Below are positions 35,580 to 44,443 of a stretch of 64,000 nucleotides of DNA, piece after piece. Position 1 is the first letter of the stretch; every line of letters starts with the position of its first letter. The stretch is from assembly GCF_009754915.1 (NCBI RefSeq), contig NZ_WPIK01000013.1:62001-126000 (forward strand), written 5' to 3'. The notes under the pieces were generated by a model. That model did not search any database. It was not told where the DNA came from and saw only the letters and a program-made list of their open reading frames with translations. This stretch comes from Mucilaginibacter arboris (lineage in GTDB: Bacteria; Bacteroidota; Bacteroidia; Sphingobacteriales; Sphingobacteriaceae). Position numbers and translations under genes: made by a program.

Positions 35580-35622
35580 AAAAAGGAAAAAGCCATCGTT
35601 AACAGATAGCTTTTTCCTTTTT
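35580..35622 (-). terminator. Terminator of the SusC-SusD-SusE operon
   Basis: AAAAAGGAAAAAGC (35580-35593) pairs with GCTTTTTCCTTTTT (35609-35622), 14 bp perfect, with further pairing in the loop. It lies 71 bp beyond the SusE-like stop. Confidence 0.88.
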
Positions 35623-35693
35623 GATTTTATGATTAAAACTTAATTACTAATTGTAATCTCTGATTTATTTAAATAAATTTTGTTAAAATCCTG

Positions 35694-36962
35694 TTATTTA
35701 ACAAACATCACTTCATCAAAATAAAGTGTTTCATTTACATCTCCGCTCATTCCTTGTAGGAAAAAACGCAGTGTAGTAGCAGTTTTTCCGGTTTCCCAGA
35801 AATTTAATGATGTTGTTGTTGAAACTGTTGCCGCATTTGTAAGCGGAATCTTATAATAAGTCCAAACATTTTTAGGAGCTTTAATTAGTTGAGCCGCATA
35901 TGCATTGGCATTCTGAACTTGATTATCGCCACCTTTCATTTTATCACCCACGAGAACCAGCGTATGATCTGCTACTCCGCCTTTTACCCAGAACGTTAAA
36001 TATTTATAAGATATATCATAGGTAAAGCTTGGATAGTAGTTAGCAAAGCCTTCAATTTGCCAACCACCAGCAGGATAAGTTGCCACAAAAGAGCCTAATC
36101 CAGATTTTGAAGGTGCATTTGCCGAAGGGCCAGAAGGGCTTGCCCATGAATTGGTAGTCCATGCATTTTGTAAAGCACCATTTGCAAATATCTGATAAGC
36201 TTTATCTATATTGATAAACTCAAGTGTAGAAGCCGTATGCAAAGAATTAGTACCAGAAGTATAAGTAAACGACAAAACTGCCCTTGAAACAGTACTGGAA
36301 GGCATTTTTACTATCATTGAAGTATCTGTTTTAGAAACTATTGTAACAGCATCAGTAGTATTTTGTAATTTGATAGCTGTTACAAAGCTCAAGCCAGTTC
36401 CTTTAAGGCTTATTTGTGTACCTGATGTGAAATTATAATCTGATGCTGACGTTACAGAAGGCGCCGGCGGCAGCGTAGTAAAACTATAAGTAACAGAACC
36501 GTACAGCGTAGTGATAACTAATGTATTAGATTGCGGCTGAACGTATGGTGTATTAGACGGAATACTAAATATAACCGAATTATCAGAAGCAAGTGCTCTG
36601 TTAAATATCACATTAATACCGTTAAGCGTAATCTTGGTTACGCTTCCTAAGTGAGTACCTATAGCAGCATAATAATTCCCTATTTTACCTGTAGTAGTAG
36701 TTGAATCAAACGCAGTAACTACCGGATTAAGATTTTGCTGAACAACAACAGAATCTGTACCATTACTTTTATAATAATGATAAGTTGAGGTTCTTGATGA
36801 ATCAATTGTTGATTTACTGATTGTCCTCACACTGCTAATGGTCGGTGTTCCGTTGCTTCCAACCAATACACCATTCTTTGTATCCTTTTTACAAGAAGCG
36901 AATGCTAATATCAACGCACTGGCTAATATTAAATGATATTTTATTTTGCTAATCTTTTTCAT
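35694..36962 (-). CDS. Surface glycan-binding lipoprotein (SusE-position, IPT/TIG)
   Basis: A 422-residue lipoprotein. Signal peptide ends in lipobox FASC (about 23) followed by KKDTK. At least two IPT/TIG-like domains lie in the middle (VVTAFDSTTTTGKIGNYYAAIGTHLGSVTKITLNG and SVTSASDYNFTSGTQISLKGTGL), and a C-terminal beta-sandwich (about 255-422) likely binds glycan. It is third after SusC and SusD with an 18-bp gap. SusE-position proteins sit on the cell surface and help hold the polysaccharide. The sugar bound is inferred from the locus. Confidence 0.82.
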   Translation of the reverse strand: MKKISKIKYHLILASALILAFASCKKDTKNGVLVGSNGTPTISSVRTISKSTIDSSRTSTYHYYKSNGTDSVVVQQNLNPVVTAFDSTTTTGKIGNYYAAIGTHLGSVTKITLNGINVIFNRALASDNSVIFSIPSNTPYVQPQSNTLVITTLYGSVTYSFTTLPPAPSVTSASDYNFTSGTQISLKGTGLSFVTAIKLQNTTDAVTIVSKTDTSMIVKMPSSTVSRAVLSFTYTSGTNSLHTASTLEFINIDKAYQIFANGALQNAWTTNSWASPSGPSANAPSKSGLGSFVATYPAGGWQIEGFANYYPSFTYDISYKYLTFWVKGGVADHTLVLVGDKMKGGDNQVQNANAYAAQLIKAPKNVWTYYKIPLTNAATVSTTTSLNFWETGKTATTLRFFLQGMSGDVNETLYFDEVMFVK

Positions 36963-36979
36963 ATATCTATTAATATACT

Positions 36980-38620
36980 TTATTTAAATACATACGGAAC
37001 TGGTGCCTTTACCAGATTTGGATCTGCTGTAACTTCGTTAATTGGTACAGGAAACCAGAAATAAGTAGGCGTAATCTTCACACTGTAAATAGTATAATCC
37101 CTGTAACCTGCAGCAGCGGTACCTCCGCTTGAATCTCCTCTTTCCTGGTTTTTAATAATATTAGTTGCAACAGGGTGGCTGGCAGGTTCCGGATGAGCCA
37201 TGGCATTAAACCCATCTATACGCCCTAAATCAAACCAGTAATCCTGCTCCAAAGCAAACTCCAAACGGCGCTCTCTTAAAAGGTCTTTATAAGAAAAACT
37301 GGTTATTGTAAGCGCACCAGCCCGGTTTCTTACCATGTTAAGATATTTTAATGCAGTTGCATCCGTGCTTGTATAACCAGTATCAATACCTTTGCTTGGA
37401 CCTACAGCAGCTTGTTGTCCCATAATAGCCTCTGCTTCAATCAATAATACATCAGCATAACGCATTATATAAGTATTGTTACCAGAAGCTTGTGCTGCAC
37501 TTTTTCCGCCATTGTCTTGAGGCGATCCTACTACATACTTTTTACAAGCAGCGTGAGTACCTGCTTCGCTACCATTAAGTGGGAATATATAAGGACCGGC
37601 GCCACCTTGGTTTAGTTCAGTGTATTTGCTTCCAGGAAGCATGATGGTAGCATGACGGCGTGTCGTATCACCACCTTCTGCTTTAAATGCATTTTGCAGA
37701 TCAAACGTTGGCCCCATTACACCGTATCCATCACCGGTTGTTGTGATTGTACTGCTATATGCCCAGGAAGCCTGGATTGAGTTACCAAAATCGTAACCAC
37801 CATTAAAAATCCACTGCATCGCCAGGATAGATTCCTTGTTATTATTATTAGCCGTTAGGAACAGATCGCTAAAATTAGGCAACAGTGTAAATTCGCCGCT
37901 GGCAATTACCTTTTCAGCTTCTTTCCTAGCATTGGTATAGTCTTGCATATATAGATAAACTTTCGCAAGTAATGCTGATGCTGAGCCACTTGAGCCGTGG
38001 CCCGTAGTAGCTACATTAGTCGAACAATTGGTTTCTGCAAATTGTAAATCCCTGATTATAAATTTGTAAACATCACTTACCGGGTTACAAGGAACGGTAC
38101 CGAAATCTCCTGTATGAACCAAAGGATTTTCGATGATAGGAACGTTTCCAAAGACCCGTACTAAATAAAAATAAGCGGCTGCGCGCATTAAATGTGCCTC
38201 GCCTAATGCATTATTTACCGTTGCAGTAGGCACAGAAGCAGGTACTGAAGTAGGTAAATTGTTCAATATACCGTTGCACTGTGCAACAACCGTAAAAGGA
38301 GAATCCCACGCAGCTAAAATTTCAGGATTAGTATTACCAACAGAGAAGTTAAAGAAGGCAACAACGTCTGAGGAGTAAGTACGCCCATTACCACTGGCCA
38401 GTTCCGTAATAGACCAACCTGCTTTATTGTTCCAACCAAACCAAGGAGAACCATATAAAGTATTAGTACTGGTTTGCACCTGTTGTGCTGTTTGATAATA
38501 ACTGCCAACGGTAATTCCCGCATCAGGTGGACGATTAAAGAATTCTTTTTTGCAACTTGTAATAGTAGCTATTCCTATTACCGCTGCCATTCCTAATATA
38601 TATTTAAAATACTGTTTCAT
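36980..38620 (-). CDS. SusD-like glycan-binding lipoprotein
   Basis: A 546-residue RagB/SusD protein. Signal peptide MKQYFKYILGMAAVIGIATI ends in TSCKKEF, a lipobox. The TPR-like fold shows YFYLVRVFGNVPIIENPL, SALLAKVYLYMQDYTNARKEAEKVI, ADVLLIEAEAI and LLRERRLEFALEQDYWFDLGRI, all hallmarks of SusD C-terminal halves. It forms the lid of the SusC channel at the outer membrane. ATG 38620 fits the signal peptide; the open frame continues to 38662 inside SusC. It overlaps nothing and lies 19 bp after the SusC stop. Confidence 0.93.
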   Translation of the reverse strand: MKQYFKYILGMAAVIGIATITSCKKEFFNRPPDAGITVGSYYQTAQQVQTSTNTLYGSPWFGWNNKAGWSITELASGNGRTYSSDVVAFFNFSVGNTNPEILAAWDSPFTVVAQCNGILNNLPTSVPASVPTATVNNALGEAHLMRAAAYFYLVRVFGNVPIIENPLVHTGDFGTVPCNPVSDVYKFIIRDLQFAETNCSTNVATTGHGSSGSASALLAKVYLYMQDYTNARKEAEKVIASGEFTLLPNFSDLFLTANNNNKESILAMQWIFNGGYDFGNSIQASWAYSSTITTTGDGYGVMGPTFDLQNAFKAEGGDTTRRHATIMLPGSKYTELNQGGAGPYIFPLNGSEAGTHAACKKYVVGSPQDNGGKSAAQASGNNTYIMRYADVLLIEAEAIMGQQAAVGPSKGIDTGYTSTDATALKYLNMVRNRAGALTITSFSYKDLLRERRLEFALEQDYWFDLGRIDGFNAMAHPEPASHPVATNIIKNQERGDSSGGTAAAGYRDYTIYSVKITPTYFWFPVPINEVTADPNLVKAPVPYVFK

Positions 38621-38639
38621 TTTGAAATTTTGATTTTGA

Positions 38640-41600
38640 TTAGAATGATGCATTAACACCAACGGTTATGATACGCGGGCTTGGATAACGGCCTGCATCA
38701 ATATTTGTTAACGTAGGGTTTTGGTTTAACGAACCCACTTCCGGATCTAAGCCTTTATATGGTGTTATTACAAATATATTCTGACCGCTAACATATAATT
38801 TTAACCCTTTTAAATCTACAGCTTTAGCAAAACGGTTAGGCAGATTGTAACCTAAACGCACGTTTTGTAAACGCAGGAAAGATGCACTTTCCAGAAATCT
38901 ATCAGACATTACCAAATTTGGATTATCTATACCGGCCCGTGGGCGGGGAATATTTGAATCTGAGTTGGTAGGTGTCCAATAATTAGCAGAAGATGCAAGC
39001 TGGTTTTGATACAAACTTGCTAAACCAGCGGTTTGATATTCTAATAAGTTCAAAATTTTGCCACCTTGCGAACCATAAATGAAAATTGATAAATCAAAAT
39101 CTTTATAGGTGAAAGTATTGGTTACACCGTAAGTAAAATTTGGGTTAGGGCTACCAAGCATCGTTTGGTCATTAGCATCTACCTTGCCATCATGGTTAAC
39201 ATCCTGGTATTGCAAATCTCCCAGCCAGATAGAACCGGCAATAGCAGGGTCATTGGTAACTTGCTGCGCAGTACCATTTACGTTTTGTGGGTGCGAAGCC
39301 AAGTACTTTAACTGATCGGTCGTTTTTACAACGCCTTGTACTTTGTAGCCCACAAATTCACCTACCGGATATCCCACTATAGTTTTGGTTGGGCTAAAAG
39401 ATATATAAGAACTATTGAATTGACCAACAATTGGTGGTGCACCGTTTAAGGATGTTACTTTATTATTGTAATGGCTAAAAGTTACGTTAGTACTCCATTT
39501 GAAGTTCTTGCCTTCAATGTTTCTGCTGGTAATGCCAATATCGAAACCATTATTAACAATTTGGCCTGCGTTAACATACGGAGGGTTAATACCTGCAGGA
39601 TTATCACCGTATTCGTTAGGACCGCCTAAAAGGAAGTAAGGCAATGGTTGAAGAAACAAAAATTTACTTGATGTTTTTTGATAATAATCAAATGAACCAT
39701 CAACACGGTTAAATAATGTAAAATCAAGACCTGCGTCCTTTTGTAACTGATGTTGCCAGGTAAGGTTAGGGTTAGATACGTTGTTGATTAAGAAACCTGT
39801 ACCAAAAGCAGTTGCCGTTGACCTTAGGGATGCAAGATATGCACCTTGATTAACGTTTGAATTACCTACAGCACCATAACCTGCCCTAATTTTAATATTG
39901 TCAGCAACGCTTTTTATGCTAGCTAAAAAAGGTTCTTCAGACAAGCGCCAAGATATAGCCACACCTGGGAAATAACCAATTTGATGACCTTGTGCAAAGT
40001 TTGAACTTCTATCACTTCGGATATTTGCAGTAATACTGTATTTATTGTTAAAAGTATAAATTAAACGTGCCAGGTAGGACTCCATAGTGGTAGTACCTTT
40101 TTGCTCACCAATAGTTGCTCCAACAGTGTTAGCTACGTTAAGTGTTTGTACCGTATTACCCGCAGTAAAACCTGACCCTGAAAGAGGTAAGTTATCATAA
40201 TTTGATTCCCAAACTTCGTGTCCTGCTAATAAATTTAAACTATGCTTTCCCCATATATGGTTATAATTTAAGGTTTCTTTCCAAGTCCAGTATGTAGTAT
40301 TACTAACAAGCCTGTTTGCTGTAGCTAAAGTGTTTTTAATAGGGTTAATACTACCAGTCGCACCATATGAGTATGACGGAGAGAAAACATGAGCATCATT
40401 AAAGTTAAAATCACCACCTAATTCAGACCTTAACGTAAGATCTTTAAAAAATTTGGTTTCGCCATAAATATTACCATTAACATTATTTCTTACTGTATTA
40501 TTTGTACCGTTTAAAGCTTGTTGTATTGGGTTTGTTCCACCTAAGCGGTTTCCGTTTATATCTTCCTGCGGACCTGCATATGAACCATCAGCATTATACA
40601 CAGCTTGATCTGGAGCGGCTAATAAAGCATTATAAACAACACCTGTATTGTTGCTAATTACAGCATTCTGATCGCTCCGGCTTCCTTTCAGGCTTAACCC
40701 GATTTTTAACCAGCTTTTAGCCTGCGAATTAACATTAGCATTAAAACTGTAACGATTATAGTCGCTACCAATAATTGTACCTTTCTGATTAAAATATCCA
40801 CCTGAAATATAATAATCAGTACCATTGTTAGCACCAGAAACAGCAATATTGTGACTTTGCTCTAACGCACTACGAAAAAGGGCTTTTTGCCAGTTTGTTC
40901 CAGGCCCTAAAGCACTCGGATCTGCAAATTCTGCACGTTGAGCATTCGGGTTATTTAAAGCTGCTGCAATACCGTTTTCTAATGCCGCATACTGCTGCAA
41001 GTTCATCATCTTTAAAAAATGCCCCTGTTGCTGCAAACCAACAAACCCATCATAAGTAACGGTTGGTGCGCCTGCTCTTCCATGTTTTGTAGTAATGATT
41101 ACAACACCGTTTGCACCGCGGCTACCGTAAATAGAAGTAGCTGATGCATCTTTCAAAATATCAATCGATTCAATATCATCAGGGTTAAGTGTTGCAAGCG
41201 CACTTACACCTGTTTCATCCTGGCCACCACCCGGCCTGCCTAATTGCGCAGTTGGAGCACTTCCGCCCCTTTCTACACCATCAATTACATATAATGGTTC
41301 ACTACTGCCAAAAGCTGTAATACCACGAATGTGAACAGATGCATTACTACCCGGAGCACCAGAGTTATTGGTAACGGTTACACCCGCAGCTTTACCTTGT
41401 AACATTTGATCAACACTTGGTTGCGGGATGTCAGCAATTTGAGCTGCAGTTACGGATGAAATTGCACCGTTAATATCCTGCCTGCGCTGCGTACCGTAAC
41501 CGATACTTACTACATTTACCTCTTGTAATGAGGTGGCAGTTGTTTTTAAGGTAACATTAACGGTTGCCCTGGTGCCAATAACAATTTCCTGGGTTTGCAT

Positions 41601-41837
41601 CCCAATAAAGGAGATTACCAGTGTAGTAGAACCAGCAGGTACAGAAATGGAGTATCTTCCGTTTACATCTGTACCGGTACTTGTTTTTGTGCCTTTTACA
41701 GTTACAGAAGCACCAGGAAGGCTTACTCCTTTGTCATCGTAAACAGTACCGGTTACTGTTCTGCTTTGAGCAAAAAGACTGGTGGTACTGTGCACCATAA
41801 TTGCAAAAAGCATGACTGCTCGTAGAATTTTACGCAT
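38640..41837 (-). CDS. SusC-like TonB-dependent glycan transporter
   Basis: A 1065-residue outer-membrane protein. Signal peptide to about 23 (LFAQ), then a carboxypeptidase-regulatory-like domain (RTVTGTVYDDKGVSLPGASVTVKG), the TonB box region near VNVVSIGYGTQRR and the plug (MLQGKAAGVTVTNNSGAPGSNASVHIRGITAFGSSEPLYVIDGVERGG). The barrel ends in PRIITVGVNASF with a terminal aromatic residue, as usual. It takes up mannan oligosaccharides with SusD. It leads its operon, with a 310-bp regulatory region upstream. Confidence 0.95.
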   Translation of the reverse strand: MRKILRAVMLFAIMVHSTTSLFAQSRTVTGTVYDDKGVSLPGASVTVKGTKTSTGTDVNGRYSISVPAGSTTLVISFIGMQTQEIVIGTRATVNVTLKTTATSLQEVNVVSIGYGTQRRQDINGAISSVTAAQIADIPQPSVDQMLQGKAAGVTVTNNSGAPGSNASVHIRGITAFGSSEPLYVIDGVERGGSAPTAQLGRPGGGQDETGVSALATLNPDDIESIDILKDASATSIYGSRGANGVVIITTKHGRAGAPTVTYDGFVGLQQQGHFLKMMNLQQYAALENGIAAALNNPNAQRAEFADPSALGPGTNWQKALFRSALEQSHNIAVSGANNGTDYYISGGYFNQKGTIIGSDYNRYSFNANVNSQAKSWLKIGLSLKGSRSDQNAVISNNTGVVYNALLAAPDQAVYNADGSYAGPQEDINGNRLGGTNPIQQALNGTNNTVRNNVNGNIYGETKFFKDLTLRSELGGDFNFNDAHVFSPSYSYGATGSINPIKNTLATANRLVSNTTYWTWKETLNYNHIWGKHSLNLLAGHEVWESNYDNLPLSGSGFTAGNTVQTLNVANTVGATIGEQKGTTTMESYLARLIYTFNNKYSITANIRSDRSSNFAQGHQIGYFPGVAISWRLSEEPFLASIKSVADNIKIRAGYGAVGNSNVNQGAYLASLRSTATAFGTGFLINNVSNPNLTWQHQLQKDAGLDFTLFNRVDGSFDYYQKTSSKFLFLQPLPYFLLGGPNEYGDNPAGINPPYVNAGQIVNNGFDIGITSRNIEGKNFKWSTNVTFSHYNNKVTSLNGAPPIVGQFNSSYISFSPTKTIVGYPVGEFVGYKVQGVVKTTDQLKYLASHPQNVNGTAQQVTNDPAIAGSIWLGDLQYQDVNHDGKVDANDQTMLGSPNPNFTYGVTNTFTYKDFDLSIFIYGSQGGKILNLLEYQTAGLASLYQNQLASSANYWTPTNSDSNIPRPRAGIDNPNLVMSDRFLESASFLRLQNVRLGYNLPNRFAKAVDLKGLKLYVSGQNIFVITPYKGLDPEVGSLNQNPTLTNIDAGRYPSPRIITVGVNASF

Positions 41838-41880
41838 AATTAATTTGTTTGTTAATAAATAATTGGTTGGACTTACTGCT

Positions 41881-41888
41881 CAAAAATA
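41881..41888 (-). promoter_or_regulatory. -7 box of the SusC operon
   Basis: CAAAAATA on plus, TATTTTTG on minus, exact TAnnTTTG, 44 bp before the SusC ATG. Confidence 0.6.
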
Positions 41889-41913
41889 GAATTATGTAAG
41901 AGAAGGGATATAA

Positions 41914-41930
41914 TGTTATTTTAACATTTT
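41914..41930. promoter_or_regulatory. Shared mannan-locus operator, SusC proximal copy
   Basis: The palindrome TGTTA-TTT-TAACA (41914-41926) is followed by TTTT, so it contains TTTTAACATTTT (41919-41930). It begins 31 bp upstream of the -7 box and 82 bp upstream of the SusC start. Confidence 0.65.
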
Positions 41931-42098
41931 ACAGTATTAATTTATATTATCTTCATAATTTTCAGATAGTTATATTTTTAAATTTTATTCATTGATTTAT
42001 AGTTTCTGATGTAATTATGTTAACAAATTGTACTTTTTATTAATGTAAATTCAAAAAATCAGGATTAGTATTTCATTAAAAAAACATTAATTCTTTAA

Positions 42099-42125
42099 GT
42101 GTTATTTTAACACGCAATCGATTGC
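42099..42125. promoter_or_regulatory. Distal SusC palindromes
   Basis: GTGTTA-TTT-TAACAC (42099-42113) repeats the proximal 13-mer exactly with one more base pair on each side. Directly beside it lies GCAATCGATTGC (42114-42125), a perfect 12-bp palindrome of the kind LacI-type repressors bind. They lie just past the GH26 stop, about 260 bp upstream of SusC. Confidence 0.6.
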
Positions 42126-42147
42126 CACGAAAAGAATATCTACTTAG

Positions 42148-43125
42148 TTAATGACTGATAGTTTGTGGCCTCAGATAAACTTCTTTTACCCTGTCTTTCG
42201 TATTATCTGTCCAGAGCCAGCTTGTCCAAACCATAAACCAGGCCCATTTGGGCTGTGCTTCCAGAATTTCTGGTTTTGGCAGTTCGCCTACTTCTGTTAG
42301 TGCCACAATTTTTCCTTTCGCCAGGGCAAGCAGTTCGTTATAATCTTTCTGTTCGTAATCAAAATGATAAATATCTGCCCCCAAGATGTCTACGTAATCT
42401 GCCCCCGGATAAAAATCCTTATAAGCATAAGCTTCATCTTTAGGAATATCGCGGGGACCATTGGCTCCCCAAACCCATAAAAGATTATTTAAATGATGAT
42501 AGTTGGTGAACCTGTTATACATCATTTTCCAGAGTTTGGTTACACCATCATTGCCTGGCCTGTTTCCCCACCAAAACCAAACACCGTTCATTTCATGGTA
42601 GGGCCGCCATAAAACCGGCACATGTGCATCCTGCAATTGCTTTAAGTAAAAAGCTATTTTATCTACCTGAGCCAACCATCTTTTATTTAATTCTGTATTT
42701 GGTGTGGTTAGCTCTTTCCATTCAGCAACTGTTAGTTTTCCCTGAATACTTTCTTTCCAGCCGTAAGGAGGATTATCAGTTGGCCTGCCTTCGTGCCACA
42801 TCAAGGTAATCAGGTAACCTTCTTTATTTTTACGAATGGCTTCATCTACAATAGCCTGCCCATTATCTTTTGTTCCGTTCCATATAAAATCTGTGCCCCA
42901 TAGGGCCGGATATTTTCCGGTAATAGCTTTTACACTATCCGAAAAAACATTCATACTTTGGTTATAATTATGCTGGCCTGAAAGAATGCTTTTTCCATTG
43001 ATATCATATAAATAACTTAACAGCTTTTTTGCCTCCGCGGATGCATTTCGATTTACAGGTTCAAAACGCTGTGCACTGGCCTTAAAAGCAATCAGCAATG
43101 CAATAACAAGAAGAAAATTTTTCAT
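42148..43125 (-). CDS. GH26 beta-mannanase (second copy)
   Basis: A 325-residue secreted enzyme with signal peptide MKNFLLVIALLIAFKASA. Acid/base Glu in RPYHEMNGVWFWWG (about 177), nucleophile Glu in ALTEVGELP (about 277). The sequence SILSGQHNYNQS near the N-terminus is common to GH26. It is clearly diverged from the GH26 at 22006, so cleavage modes may differ (endo versus mannobiose-releasing). It follows the GH5 lipoprotein by 24 bp, with a 12-mer in the gap, and precedes the SusC regulatory region. Confidence 0.92.
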   Translation of the reverse strand: MKNFLLVIALLIAFKASAQRFEPVNRNASAEAKKLLSYLYDINGKSILSGQHNYNQSMNVFSDSVKAITGKYPALWGTDFIWNGTKDNGQAIVDEAIRKNKEGYLITLMWHEGRPTDNPPYGWKESIQGKLTVAEWKELTTPNTELNKRWLAQVDKIAFYLKQLQDAHVPVLWRPYHEMNGVWFWWGNRPGNDGVTKLWKMMYNRFTNYHHLNNLLWVWGANGPRDIPKDEAYAYKDFYPGADYVDILGADIYHFDYEQKDYNELLALAKGKIVALTEVGELPKPEILEAQPKWAWFMVWTSWLWTDNTKDRVKEVYLRPQTISH

Positions 43126-43135
43126 AAAAAAGGTA

Positions 43136-43147
43136 ATGCTTCTTTTA
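43136..43147 (-). repeat. Interspersed 12-mer between GH5 and GH26
   Basis: ATGCTTCTTTTA within GGTAATGCTTCTTTTACC; the GH5 stop TAG lies three bases away. The order TTATAG, GG, TAAAAGAAGCAT parallels the mgtE end. Confidence 0.8.
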
Positions 43148-43149
43148 CC

Positions 43150-44190
43150 CTATAATTTATTGTAAACAGTAGAGAAATAAGAAGAAAGTGTGTAAGGATA
43201 ATTAACACCAGCAGTATAAGCCTGAAAATTAGGCGAAATCATGTTCATGGCAGGATGAACACCGTCTCCGCCATCGCCAGCCCAGCTCCATCCCATTATT
43301 GTCCAGGATTTAGATTTTGCATAATCTACTAAGCCAGACCAGTCGGCTGTTCCGTTTGTTCCGTTTCCAAATTCACCTACAATGCAGGTCCTGCCGGAAG
43401 TTGCCATATAATCCAAATCCGCAGTAACCATATTACCACCGGAACCAATAGCAGTTCCGGAACTGTTTGTATGCTGGCCAACATAATTACCAGGATAAAT
43501 ATGGGTAGATAAAGCAATATTTGTATCGGTTATTTTAACGCCGCCTGTTCCTGTACCCAACACAGCGTTAGCAGCTACATAAGTTTCCTGGCCGTAACCC
43601 GGCGCATCAATAATAATTGTACCCGAATAAACCGTGCGGACAATAGTAATTGCCTGATTATAATAGCCGGCATAATTTGCAGCACTCAGGTTATGGCTTC
43701 CCCACTCGTTCATTAAATTAATGTAGAATTTTCCGGAAGCACTTAAAGCTGCATAATTAGTTTTCCACCAGTTGGCACCATCCAGTAAATCAGAAAGGTT
43801 ATCAGAACCTAAAACAGCAGCTTTATGATACGTGCAGATAATGGTATAACCGTTATCTGATGCTTCTTTTATCCACCTAATTGCGTTGGTAACTTGTGTT
43901 GGTTCAATTTCTATCCGTACGGTTTTAATTTTGGTTTGCTGTTTCATCAGCGGAAAACCTAAATCAACATTACCATTACTGTAATAGGATGGCTGTAAAT
44001 TAACACCATTACCGGCAAGGGTTACAACTGCCGGAGTAGTGGTTGTTGTTGTCGTGGTGGTGGTAGTGGTTGTTTGGGTAGAACCATCAACGGCTGCTTT
44101 TTTAGAACAGCAGATCAGCAAAAAAGAAAATGCAACAGACATAAAAGCTATAACTTTCTCTCGCGAAAGAAACTTTATTACAAATCTCAT
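43150..44190 (-). CDS. GH5-family glycosidase lipoprotein (putative mannanase)
   Basis: A 346-residue lipoprotein: hydrophobic FMSVAFSFLLICC (lipobox Cys about 28) then KK. A run of 13 threonines after STQ (about 38-52) makes a linker, followed by a GH5 barrel: GVNLQPSYYSNG, acid/base Glu in INLMNEWGSHN (about 161) and nucleophile Glu in CIVGEFGNG (about 272). It is probably held on the outer membrane to start mannan or glucan cleavage. It leads the GH5-GH26 pair under a TAAGTTTG box. The substrate is inferred from the locus. Confidence 0.83.
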   Translation of the reverse strand: MRFVIKFLSREKVIAFMSVAFSFLLICCSKKAAVDGSTQTTTTTTTTTTTTTPAVVTLAGNGVNLQPSYYSNGNVDLGFPLMKQQTKIKTVRIEIEPTQVTNAIRWIKEASDNGYTIICTYHKAAVLGSDNLSDLLDGANWWKTNYAALSASGKFYINLMNEWGSHNLSAANYAGYYNQAITIVRTVYSGTIIIDAPGYGQETYVAANAVLGTGTGGVKITDTNIALSTHIYPGNYVGQHTNSSGTAIGSGGNMVTADLDYMATSGRTCIVGEFGNGTNGTADWSGLVDYAKSKSWTIMGWSWAGDGGDGVHPAMNMISPNFQAYTAGVNYPYTLSSYFSTVYNKL

Positions 44191-44219
44191 AAAAATTAGA
44201 GTTAGATAGGATTACACTG

Positions 44220-44227
44220 CAAACTTA
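44220..44227 (-). promoter_or_regulatory. -7 box of the GH5-GH26 pair
   Basis: CAAACTTA on plus, TAAGTTTG on minus, 29 bp before the ATG at 44190. A TTTTAACA box at the expected spacing is not seen; the nearest similar word is GATAACATTAT at 44268. Confidence 0.5.
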
Positions 44228-44298
44228 ACCAGCTTGATTTCTCCTCTGTAATACAATTATTTCAATTGATAACATTATACAGACAATAAATTTACCGG

Positions 44299-44403
44299 TA
44301 AAAGAAGCATCAGCATAAAAACCTGTTTGTGCCATGCTGTTTAATTTTCCTGGCTTTGTTGCGCCAAGGCCTTTTCATTCATTTAAATTTCATACTGTTT
44401 TTA
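44299..44403. repeat. Two 12-mers between divergent GH5 and cupin genes
   Basis: TAAAAGAAGCAT at 44299-44310 (after TTTACCGG) and ATACTGTTTTTA at 44392-44403 (then AACCAACAAAACTGG), facing each other across 81 bp. The gap between the genes (44191-44443) holds nothing else clear apart from the promoter box. Confidence 0.72.
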
Positions 44404-44443
44404 AACCAACAAAACTGGATATTGGCTACTTAAAACCACAATT

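Larger units (their letters stand above)
41838..42147. other. Regulatory region upstream of SusC
   Basis: An AT-rich 310-bp gap between the GH26 stop and SusC. It holds a -7 box, two copies of the palindrome TGTTATTTTAACA 186 bp apart and a further palindrome GCAATCGATTGC. No open frame of note and no copy of the 12-mer. Confidence 0.7.

Noticed and set aside
35580-35622. Hairpin as an attenuator inside one long PUL operon
   Set aside because: A 14-bp perfect stem with T tract 71 bp past SusE looks like a plain terminator; no leader peptide or alternative fold is visible.
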